NCBI GenBank assembly: GCA_026545765.1
Contig: CM048840.1
Location: 19,596,765-19,660,764, forward strand
Reading direction: 5' to 3'
Length of the DNA: 64,000 nt
DNA from: Plantago major
Lineage: Eukaryota > Streptophyta > Magnoliopsida > Lamiales > Plantaginaceae
The position numbers and the translations under genes were made by a program. The notes under the pieces were generated by a model. It searched no databases. It was not told the DNA's origin and was given only the letters and a program-made list of their open reading frames with translations. Shown here piece after piece: positions 1 to 8,806 of the stretch (the first letter of the stretch is position 1; every line of letters starts with the position of its first letter).

Positions 1-335
1 GGCCACATATACATATCCGTGACTTTACTACTTGCCTCACGTATTTATAACATATAAGAGGATTAAACATTCACAGGTATTCAAGTGCCAAACAACACAT
101 GTAGGTCACATATAGGTAGAGTTGGATTGGACACGGAACAAGATTTATGTGATAGTGAAAAATATGGGAGCAAGAACTGATTGGGAAGAGACAAAGCAAT
201 TTCAAGTTAGAATGAACAAGCTAAGCATTTCATCGAACACATCAAAGGCATTAAAATCACACACAACACATAGAGCAAATTGACATCGAATCCATCAACA
301 TAGAGGCAAGGATTTTAATCGGACACTAAGGTTAC

Positions 336-550
336 CTGAACTGAGCGAGGCCACCGGAATCCAGTTGAGAGCCGATGATGCAAAGTCGCCGCGAGTATGG
401 AGTTTCTGTGAATCCGTGAATGTTCTGTGGATGGCTCTGTTTGTGTCTGAACAACATCTGGCAAATAAATATTGATCGAGGAAAGAACACACCTTCCCAC
501 GAGTGGTGAGTAGGGAGGGAAAGCAACAGACCGGTGCATCGCTTGTACAT
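336..550 (-). other. possible first exon of a minus-strand gene leaving the left edge
   Basis: On the minus strand an ATG at 550 opens a frame that stays open to a canonical donor (CAG|gtaacc) at 336/335. The translation is rich in Ser, Arg and His and low in acidic residues, as organelle presequences often are. A second reading uses a 55-65 bp mini-intron with donor GAAG|gtgtgt and acceptor at acaaacag. Region 1-335 shows no recognisable exon. I do not recognise the protein and the start is not certain, because a longer frame upstream begins only with a non-ATG codon. The downstream exons would lie outside the window. Confidence 0.22.
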
Positions 551-1794
551 AACCGGAAGAGAGACGACGCTTGGCTACGCCGATTGCTGAGCGGCAGACG
601 TCCAATCGGGAAGGAGAGTTACGGGAGAAAACAAGAACGTGAGATGATAAAGTTGTTTTACACTTTTAAGAAGTGCTAAACAAAATGGTGCATTATTGAG
701 ACTTATTATATTGTTTAATTAAATAGGAGAAAAGTGAAAAGGGATGGTAATTCATTCTCACAGTCACACCCTAACCCACCATCTTCCTTCGTCCTTCTGC
801 TTTTCTTCAAAATTGGCTGCCCATAATTCACCATAATCAACGTCGGAGTGCCGATTTTACTGTTTGGAGCTTGTTGGTCCGTAATCGCGCTTGGTTGGGG
901 TTGCTGTTAAACCAATTTCAAGGGAAGAAACGGCGAAAATGTCAAGTATGTATATGTATGTTCGATTTTTATAAAGTTTATCATTACGTAGCTTGATTAG
1001 TATCGTACATGTGTTGATGATGGATTGAAGTCGCAATTTTTAATTTTTAGCTAAAATCGGCAGAGAAACCCTAGGTTTCGAACTTATTGTCGATTATTTG
1101 TTAGTTAATGATGGAAGGATGTTATGACGAGCATGATGATGTATTTTTGTGTTTAGTTGATGTTAAAACAGTTCTATTATGCCTTGATTAAGTATAATTT
1201 TGGGAAGGATTGCAGAATTGGGATATTTAGATGTTAAAATTCGAAGTGTGCTAACTTGTTCTGTTGTTTGAACTTGATAGGTAAGGAAAACATTTTCAAC
1301 TTAAGGTTGAACTATGGGAAGGAACAATACATTGTTACCAATGTATCCAAGAACAAGTATACATACTCTAAGCTTGTCAAAGAAGTAATGACTCAAGTGT
1401 TGGATGATGTGCCGATTTGTCCTATGTTGTTGATGGTGAACCTGGACAGTATGAAGTGTTGACTGATAGTGATGTTCAATTGATGTTTGAGAGAAGTGAG
1501 AAATTCAAAGAGGTTGAGATGTTTATTCAGACAGATGATGTAGCTCCTCTAGTTGTAGCTTATAGTCAGACAAAGAAGATTAACAAATATGTATGGAGTG
1601 ATGATATTGATGAGTTGTATGAACCTCCAAGGCAGTTCCAAACAGAACCACCACCTGATAGAACAATGCCTTTTAGGTACAGAAGAAGCAAACTCCCAAC
1701 TAGAAGAAAGGAGCATCCTTAAAATGTGTATGTTGATTTGACTGAACTGTCAAGTAGTGATGAAGATGTGCAAAATGACCCCCCTTTGCATGAA

Positions 1795-1960
1795 AAATCT
1801 CCTTCTCCAGTCAAGGAAAGAACTCCTTCTCCAGTGAAAGAAACAACTCCGCAGTTAAAGAAAGAACTCCTTCTCCAGTGAAAGAAAGAACTCCTTCCCC
1901 AGTCAAACAAACAACTCCTTCTCCAGTGAAAGAAAGATCTCCTTCTCCATATGTTCTTGG
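1795..1960 (+). repeat. 24-bp coding repeat (SPSPVKER-type octapeptide) in the MULE ORF
   Basis: About six imperfect 24-bp units each encode an eight-residue Ser/Pro/Lys/Glu motif such as TPSPVKER. One unit has lost bases near 1850 (actccgcagttaaag instead of actccttctccagtgaaag), which breaks the frame inside the array. The loss looks like slippage between units. Confidence 0.75.
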
Positions 1961-4799
1961 ACCTTTGTCACCCACAACTCCAAATGCTGAAAATCCTGAC
2001 ATTGGATTGAGTTACCCTGCAGACATTTCCTTTGAGGATATGTTGTTCCATGCCCTTAAGCAACAAGAGGTAGAAAGTTCAATCCCTACACATCAAGATG
2101 ATGATGTTGTTGTGGAGGATATGATTGATTCTCCATCAAAAGATGATCATAATACCATATTAGATAAAGGTAAAGAGAAGCTTGTGCATAGTGACTCTGA
2201 CTCTGAGTTTGATGATGATTGTGAGGATCATTGTCCTCCAAATGAGTACTTGCATGATTCTGAGGATGAAGCTATAGGTTTCATAAGGGGACATACAAAT
2301 AAACATGAAAATGTTGATGGGAATGATGGGAATGCTGATGGTGGGACTGGTGGTGATGAGAATGATGGTGATGAAACTGCTGATGCATCATTTCAACCAC
2401 CACATCCCAGTGATGAGGATTATGCATATCATGGTGGTGAAGACAGTGATCATGGTGGTGGAGTTGAAGATGAGTTTGAACTTGCAAATGAGAAATGGGA
2501 CAAAGAATTCAAGGAGGGGGACCTGTTTGTGAACAAAAAGGAATTGATGAGAAGAGTAAAAGAGTATGCTTTGAAGGTAGGCTTTAATTTGAAAAGAAAG
2601 AAGAATGATGCTACTACGTACACTGTAGCTGATTCCAATTGGTTGGCTACTAAGATACTTGGTGAACTGCAGAAAAACCCTAGGACAGAGGCAAAAGCAT
2701 TGGTAGATTGGGTTACAAATAAATTGGGTGTCACAATCCCATACACGAGGATGTACAGGGCTAGACAGAAATCCCTAGATATCATTGATGGTGATCCTAT
2801 CCAGGCATACCAGTTGATGCCCAAGTATGAAGAAATGATATTGAGAACAAATCCCGGGAGTACAGTTGGATTTGTTAAGACTACCTTTATTGAAAGACCA
2901 CCTCAATTTAAGAGATTCTTTGTTGGTATGGAAGCACTAAAAACTGAATTTCTCAATGGATGTAGCCCCTTTCTATTTTTTTATGGATGTTATCTAAAAG
3001 GCAAGTTTACTGGGATGCTATCGAGCTGTGTAAGTGTTGATCCTGATGGAGGTAAATTCTAAGTTATTCAATACTTGTTAACTACTCATATCTTGTTTAC
3101 TTGTTGGATAGTAATTATTTTTCTGCATATGACTATCAAACCAGGTATCTTTCCAGTTGCTTCTGCTATAACTGAAGGTGAATGCAAAGATAATTGGGGT
3201 TTTTTCTTGACATGCCTAGAGCACACGATAGGACCATGGGATGTTGATAAACATTGGGATTTTATGGCAGATAGACAAAAGGTAGCATACTATACTGATT
3301 TTATGTTTCAAGTAAGGGTTTGATGATAATTGCAATGTGAACTAATAACTTATTGTATTGTATTAGGGAATGGTTGAGATCATTAAGGACTATGCACCAA
3401 ATGTTGTCAACAGAAAATGTGCTAAGCACATTTATGATAACTTCAAGACAAGATGGCCAAGTTCTGATTTAAGGAAGTTCTTATGGCAAACTGTAACTGC
3501 CTACACTCCTTATGGTTTCAACAAAGCCATGAATAGGATTAAGGAAGGTAAAATGGTTGAACCTTACTTGTTACATAAATTAAGACCATGATTAGTATAG
3601 TTCATGCATTATAACATTATCACCTTTACTATATTACCAGGTAACAAAGCTGCATTTGATTATCTCATGGCCATTGAAACTGCATTATGGGCAAGACATG
3701 CTTATGATCCTACTCCTAAGATTGATCATGTAACAAACAATTGCAGTGAATCCTTTAATTCTTGGGTTGATCCAATTAGAGGTTATTCCATCCTAAACCT
3801 ACTAGAAGGAATTAGGACTCAGATTATGAAAATGATCAATGTTAGGAGACAGAAAGGGATGAGGAACAATGCAGTAGCTATGCCTAGGGTTATGTATAAG
3901 TTGAATGAGTCACTACAACAGTCAAGAAGGTGTTCTATTGTTTTAGAGGTTGTATGGTGTTTGAGATTCATGATATCTCATATAGGTTTGTAGTAGACCT
4001 AGAGAAGAGAACTTGTGACTGTAGGAGATGGGATATCACTGGGATACCCTGCAGACATGCTTGGGTTGCAATTAATCATATGAGTCTTCAAGGTGAGAAT
4101 TTCATCTCACATAATAACCACACCAAGGCAGCCTATACTGCAACTTATGATATTATGATCCATTATATTCCTCAACATAACTTCTGGCCATCTGATTTGA
4201 ATAATGATGAGTGTGGACCACCTGAGAATAGGAGGCTTCCTGGAAGACCAGCTTTGACTAGGAAAAAAACTGGCGCTGAAAAAGGTACCAAGAAACATGT
4301 GAAGACTGGATTGAGGAAACAATACAAGTGCAGGAAATGTGGTCAAACTAGACACAACAAAGCTAAATGTCCTTTGAATACCTCATCAGCTACTAATGTA
4401 TACTTCTTTCCTGACCTCTTTTTTTGTAGTTTATTACACTATAAGAATTCTGCAAAATAGCGACCATTAGGGGCGACGGATTTTATCCGTCGCTATTTTA
4501 GCGACGGATCGCTAAAATTAGCGACGGATCGCTCAAATTAGCGACGGATAGGGCGTTTCGCCCTATCCGTCGTTAAATCCGTCGCTAAATAACGACGGAT
4601 AATTCTATTCGTCGTTACTTCTGTTGACTTTTCAATTATTTTTTTAAAAAAAAGTATTTTAACGACGGATAGATTATCCGTCATTAAATATGTTATTTAA
4701 AAATAAAAAAATTAAATTTAGCGACGGATAGATCTATCCGTCGCTAATTAGCGACAGATAAATCTATCCGTCGCTAAAATCGGCAGTAAACCCTAATAT

Positions 4800-5160
4800 T
4801 TAACCCTTCCTCTTCCTCCCTTCACTCACAAACCCTAAACTCTCCTACTTCCTTCCTCCCACCACCACCATTCCCCTACACCACCATCCTTCCACTACAC
4901 CACCACTCCCACCACCACCATTCCACTCCACCACCACCCACCACCATTCCACTCCACCACCACCCACTCCACTGCCACCACGGCCACCACTCCACTGCCA
5001 CCACCACTCCACCACCACAACTACCACACCACTCCACTGCCACCACCAAGCGCCACCACCAGATTCGCCACTCCACTGCCACCACTGTCCGCCACTACCG
5101 TCCACTGCCTCCACGACCCGATCCGACTTCCTCCGTCCAAGATTCGTCAAGATGCAACAA
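4800..5160. other. GC-rich CCACCA-repeat insert inside the CACTA element
   Basis: The internal part of the CACTA element changes from AT-rich to C-rich: tcttcctcccttcactc, aaaccctaaac, then a long CCACCA-type array to about 5110. The AAACCCTAA and CT-rich start resembles a plant 5' leader, so a captured host gene fragment is possible. The antisense Trp/Gly/Val-rich frame across it is a composition artefact. I see no conserved domain. Confidence 0.5.
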
Positions 5161-5296
5161 GATCTTATTTGAATTATTGTATTCTTGTATTAATTTTGTA
5201 TAATTCATTATTGTAATTTCTTATTAATTTTGTAATTTCTTATTTGTATTAATTATTATTAAATGTTGTATATTGTATTATCGAATATTGTATGAA

Positions 5297-5470
5297 ATTG
5301 TCGGTTTATCCGTATTGAATAAAATTATCAGTTTATGCATATTGAATAATCGTATATAATTGTCGGTTTATCCGTATTGAATATTTGTATATAATTGTTG
5401 GTTTATCCGAATTGAATAAAATTATCGATTTATCCGTATTGAATATTCGTATAAAATTATCAAAATATTC
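5297..5470. repeat. tandem repeat of about 40 bp in the CACTA element
   Basis: Roughly four imperfect copies of a unit built on TCGGTTTATCCGTATTGAAT lie in the right half of the CACTA element, between the C-rich insert and the right subterminal repeats. Confidence 0.65.
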
Positions 5471-5873
5471 GTATTAAAAATAAAAATAAAAAAACAAAAA
5501 ATACTATTTAGCGACAGATAACTATCCGTCGCTAAATAGTGCTGCTTTTTTTGCAGACGGTCAACACTTTATCCGTCGCTAATTCCGTCGCTAATTAGCG
5601 ACGGATAAATTAACCGTCGCAAAAAACCTAGAGACGAGCAAAATTGAGACGGGGTGTGATCCGTCGCTACGGATTTAGCGACAGATCGGTCCTGTTTTAG
5701 CGACGTATAGTTCCGTCGCTAAAACAGGATTTTTTTGTAGTGTTATCACTTACATTGTTTGTATGCTAAATTATTATTTTGGTCAGGCATCCCAGTCCTC
5801 TCAGCAGCATGCTCAAGGTAGTACTGCAGATGGGGAAAGAAAGGCTCAAGCAACTGGAGAAATGATAACTGGA

Positions 5874-5926
5874 AGGAAGAAGAAGAAGAAGAAGAAGAAG
5901 AAGAAGAAGAAGAAGAAGAAGAAGAA
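5874..5926 (+). repeat. (GAA)n microsatellite encoding poly-Lys
   Basis: About 17 GAA/AAG units lie in frame within the last MULE transposase exon and encode an uninterrupted lysine run. The antisense leucine-rich frame is only its shadow. Confidence 0.85.
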
Positions 5927-6253
5927 TGGCAAAGACATTGGCACTGGCTCTGAGCAATGCTCCCAAAAGATACCTTACTCCCAGTTTAGTCAGGAGTAAG
6001 CTGGTTGTGTGCATTGTTCTGTTTTGGCATTCTATCTTAAGACATTGATATAAGTTTGTTTTGTCTAGTTTTGATCTTGGATATGATCTAAATCTGTGTA
6101 TGACATTCTATCTTGGGATCTTTGTTTTGTCTAGCTTCTATGTTGACTACTGATTATGCATTGGAAATGTGCTATGCTAAGTTATTTATGGAAAATGTTG
6201 CCTGCCTTTCATACAAGTAAACAGTAGCAAAACATTACATCAAGGCTTATCCA

Positions 6254-6679
6254 TTACTCTCTAATTGCAGTCTTCACTAGTAGAAATACACATAGCTTAT
6301 TAATGACATTTTGTTCCTCTTGAATCCTTGCATGTTGGTTGTTAGAGTCAATCATTTCTCTCAATAGCCTGTTGGTATTCCTCTGTTCTTGTTGAACTTG
6401 TTGGTTGGATTGAATCATCTCCCGTAGTAGCGTGTTTGTGTTGTGATCATCTTGTATCCCTGAATCTACTTCATCTTCACATCCCTTATTGTTGTCTTCA
6501 ACTGTCTCCTCTTCATACCAATGAGAAAAGGTATGCACTGGACATCGATTATACATTTTGCCATAATTGTTCGTCGAACGAGACTTCCACACTGTAGTTT
6601 TCCTTCCGCACTTGACACAAAACTCTTCTTTTCCACCAGAGTTGTTGAAAGCTCCGGAACCTACACTGCATGAAGCCAT
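6254..6679 (-). CDS. GRF zinc-finger, coiled-coil protein convergent to the MULE transposase
   Basis: An intact 141-residue frame starts at a true ATG (6679-6677) and ends about 255 bp beyond the MULE stop, facing it. Residues about 20-57 match a zf-GRF domain: FCVKCGRKTTVWKS, then NNYGKMYNRC and a final FSHWYEEE, that is CxxC plus a later Cys and aromatic/His positions. The second half is Asn/Gln/Glu-rich with two repeats of a TxxLLREMI(Q/D)SN motif, probably a short coiled coil; the C-terminal end is mildly hydrophobic. Such small GRF proteins are numerous in plant genomes and often belong to transposons. Given its position it is best read as the second gene of the MULE, though a host gene remains possible. 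Binding to single-stranded nucleic acid is inferred from the domain only. Confidence 0.6.
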   Translation of the reverse strand: MASCSVGSGAFNNSGGKEEFCVKCGRKTTVWKSRSTNNYGKMYNRCPVHTFSHWYEEETVEDNNKGCEDEVDSGIQDDHNTNTLLREMIQSNQQVQQEQRNTNRLLREMIDSNNQHARIQEEQNVINKLCVFLLVKTAIRE

Positions 6680-7386
6680 TACCTACAAAAAAAGAGAACA
6701 AGCTATAGAAACAATTTTTAGATTAGAAATGATTCACATAGACCAAAATGAAGCTTAAATAGACTACACAAACCAAACCAGAACGGCTAGTTTTTCAAAC
6801 TCAGCTTCATAAATCTATTACAATTCGGTCCCTAATACATTCAATTACAAATTAGTCCAACGGTCAGAGTAACGGCTAGTTGAATACATATTTTTTATTA
6901 CAGATTAGTCCAATTGCAATCATAAAAAGAAAAGGAGGAAAATCATTTTCAGTAAATTCCACGTCAATAAATGTGTGCCACGTCTGAAACGGTGGTTGAC
7001 TTTTGGCCTGTTATGTACTAATTGATTTGACTCAGGGGAGGAAAATATATATATATTTTTCACAATTGAGAAAGAGTATGATAGAGAGAAGAAAAATGAT
7101 AAAAGATAGTTGAGTTTTTGTGCGTTTTACAACGTCAATGTAGCAATTGGACTACATTTCCGAGACAAATCCAATTGGGGTGGCCTTTATGTCCAAATCA
7201 GACAATAGACATCCTTTTTTTTTTTTTAACGTAATATGTTCACTTTAATTCATTTTTACTGCAAATATGATCTCTAGTCACTCATTTTACTGCATGAGGT
7301 GGCGATGTAGAGAATGTTCAGTTGAAAATCTGCTTGGTTAAAATTGTTTTACACTATGCTTTAATTTCTCTCTTCACAATAAGATG
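6680..7386. other. spacer right of the MULE genes
   Basis: AT-rich DNA without a credible gene. The segment at about 7130-7200 has the character of a MULE end region, but no matching inverted copy was found on the left, so the right border of the MULE is not fixed. Confidence 0.4.
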
Positions 7387-7389
7387 TTA

Positions 7390-7882
7390 GAGCCTCGGCG
7401 TGCCATCCCTTGTACACGACGCGGGGACGCGGGGACGTTAGCTGCTGCGACTTGTCGCACCCAAACATCTTCTTTTTTTAATTTTTTTTTTTTTGGAATT
7501 GTCCCACTTTTGTAACGGATATATCTTGAAAAATAAAAATGCAAAAAATAAAAAAAATTCACCAATGACTTTATTTTTCCGAGATCTATAAATAGACACC
7601 ACTTTGACTATGTTTGAATTATCCCATCTTCAACTCATTTTTCTCTCTTAATTAAACTTAAAAAACTCTCTTCTCTTATTAAATTGTAAAACGAGTTTTA
7701 TAAATTCAATTTCATTAATTTCAACTTCTAAACACTATTATAATATGGTAAACATGTAAAAAAAAATTAAAAACAAAAAAATATTAATTTCATGATGGCA
7801 TGTCACCAATGCAGCAGAATATCGTCACGATCCCGTCATCAGCCGACGACGTGTCATGAAGCGTCAGCCAATGCAGATGGTC
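7390..7882. mobile_element. PIF/Harbinger-like non-autonomous element
   Basis: A TTA trinucleotide flanks the segment on both sides (7387-7389 and 7883-7885), as in PIF/Harbinger elements. The ends are degenerate inverted repeats: left GAGCCTCGGCGTGCC, right on the other strand GACCATCTGCATTGGC, both near the usual GAGCATCTGCAATG-type end. Inside, around 7585-7650, lies a TATA box (CTATAAATAGACACCA) followed by a CT-rich leader, resembling the promoter of Harbinger elements. No transposase is present. Confidence 0.5.
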
Positions 7883-8248
7883 TTAGTACGTGAGTGGGTA
7901 AAAGGTATTGGGAAAGAAAGAAGAACGCGTCAAATTAATGTTTGTATCAGAAATGTGTACACACACATATATATACACTAATACTCTCATTAGTATTAAT
8001 CAATGTGAACGTGAACCTTTACGTGTAGGTCTAATTATTCTAGATGTTATTGTACATGTTATAGCAAAGTCCAACGTATGTTTAAGGTCAAATTCCTCCA
8101 ACCAAAATTAATAAGCACGCTAGATCTAGAAGATTCTCCAATCAAAGTATATAGTATGTAAAACACAAAAAACATAATAAAATATTAAAACTGCAGTAAC
8201 AAAGGTTGTCTTTCGCTAATTGTGTAACAAATTACTTATTCTTTAGCT

Positions 8249-8410
8249 GTCCCGATTTCAACTTCTCACATTTCATTTTTGGATGTTTCGATACTATGGA
8301 CGTCTGGTTGTCCCGATTTCAACTTTTCAAATTCATTTTGGGATGTCTCGATACTGTGTGCCCGATTCCAACTTCTCACATTTCATTTCGGACGTCTCGA
8401 AACTATGAAC
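8249..8410. repeat. three-unit tandem repeat of about 50-61 bp
   Basis: Three units begin at about 8251, 8312 and 8361, each with CCCGATTTCAACTTCTCACA, TTTCATTTTGGATG and TCGATACTATG segments. The units differ by small indels. The motif resembles material from decayed Stowaway-type MITEs. It abuts the Cassandra LTR. Confidence 0.7.
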
Positions 8411-8475
8411 ATGCTAGATCTCTTATACTTTATTCACCATATCTCATACTTTATTCATTCTTCTCTTAAAACTTG

Positions 8476-8806
8476 TGATCGGACCAACGCGGTTACTCAT
8501 GGGCAACTCTTCGAATAATATGTTGACCCCACATTACCAAACATGTCATTTCCCGCACATTTTATTCTCACTTGTGTACGAACCGTGAAACTTCATGTTG
8601 GTCACCCCTCCTAACATTGCTACTCGTGCGCGAATCGGAAAACTTCCCAATTGGTCACTCATCTTAATATTGATCAAGAGCAAACCCACTTAACTCTAGA
8701 GTTATTATAGTGGATTCCCTACAAGAAAGATGTACCTTATTGCATAAGTAGCGTTCTTAAACTCTTCAAACTCTTTAAAACTCATATAAAACTTTGGGAC
8801 GTTACA
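8476..8806 (-). mobile_element. Cassandra TRIM LTR, degraded, with a duplicated 5S-like block
   Basis: Read on the minus strand it begins TGTAACGTCCC, the characteristic Cassandra LTR start, and then contains 5S-rRNA-like sequence: AACTCTAGAGTTAAGTG and GATGAGTGACCAATTGGGAA, against AACTCCGCAGTTAAGCG and GATGGGTGACCTCCTGGGAA of plant 5S rRNA. The other end, at about 8476, lacks the terminal GTTACA and some 35 bp compared with the copy at 40300-40612. The distal part of the 5S-like region occurs twice in tandem (8567-8619 and 8620-8672, 53 bp each). No internal region or partner LTR is nearby. Confidence 0.75.

Larger units (their letters stand above)
4437..5742. mobile_element. non-autonomous CACTA (CMC/EnSpm) element, 1306 bp
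   Basis: The left end reads CACTATAAGAAT and the right end, on the other strand, CACTACAAAAAAATCC. Both follow the CACTA terminal consensus. A 3-bp target duplication TTA flanks it (4434-4436 and 5743-5745). Subterminal zones (4465-4780 and 5510-5725) carry many copies of an AGCGACGGAT-type motif in both orientations that can pair into hairpins, as expected for binding sites of a CACTA transposase. No transposase is encoded, so it depends on a partner in trans. It sits in the last intron of the MULE gene (4398-5786); removing it with one TSD copy leaves an 80-bp intron. Confidence 0.9.
939..5999 (+). pseudogene. Mutator-like element (MULE) transposase, degenerate, multi-exon
   Basis: This is a plant MULE transposase (MURA family), the nuclear enzyme that cuts and pastes a Mutator-type element. 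Exons in order: 939-945; 1281 to about 3051 (PB1-like N-terminus, acidic Asp/Glu/Ser linker, MuDR DNA-binding domain around 2500-2800, start of the DDE domain); about 3145-3281; 3367-3548; 3642-4397; 5787-5999. The three acidic catalytic residues are visible: Asp in VDPDGG near 3048, Asp in DRQKG near 3275, Glu in NNCSESFN near 3750. A SWIM zinc finger (CDCRRW...CRHAW, about 4015-4065) and a CCHC knuckle (CRKCGQTRHNKAKC, about 4330-4371) follow. The last exon ends in a poly-Lys run. It is broken: frameshifts near 1420, near 1855 and near 3945, and an in-frame stop at 1720-1722. Its final intron hosts a CACTA element. Terminal inverted repeats of the MULE were not recognised. Confidence 0.85.

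Noticed and set aside
2281..2487. His-rich antisense frame
   Set aside because: Shadow of the Asp/Gly-rich acidic linker of the MULE transposase.
4845..5150. Trp/Gly/Val-rich frame
   Set aside because: Product of the CCACCA repeat read in reverse inside the CACTA element; no domain.
5766..6014. poly-Leu membrane-like protein on the minus strand
   Set aside because: Antisense of the (GAA)n poly-Lys tract.
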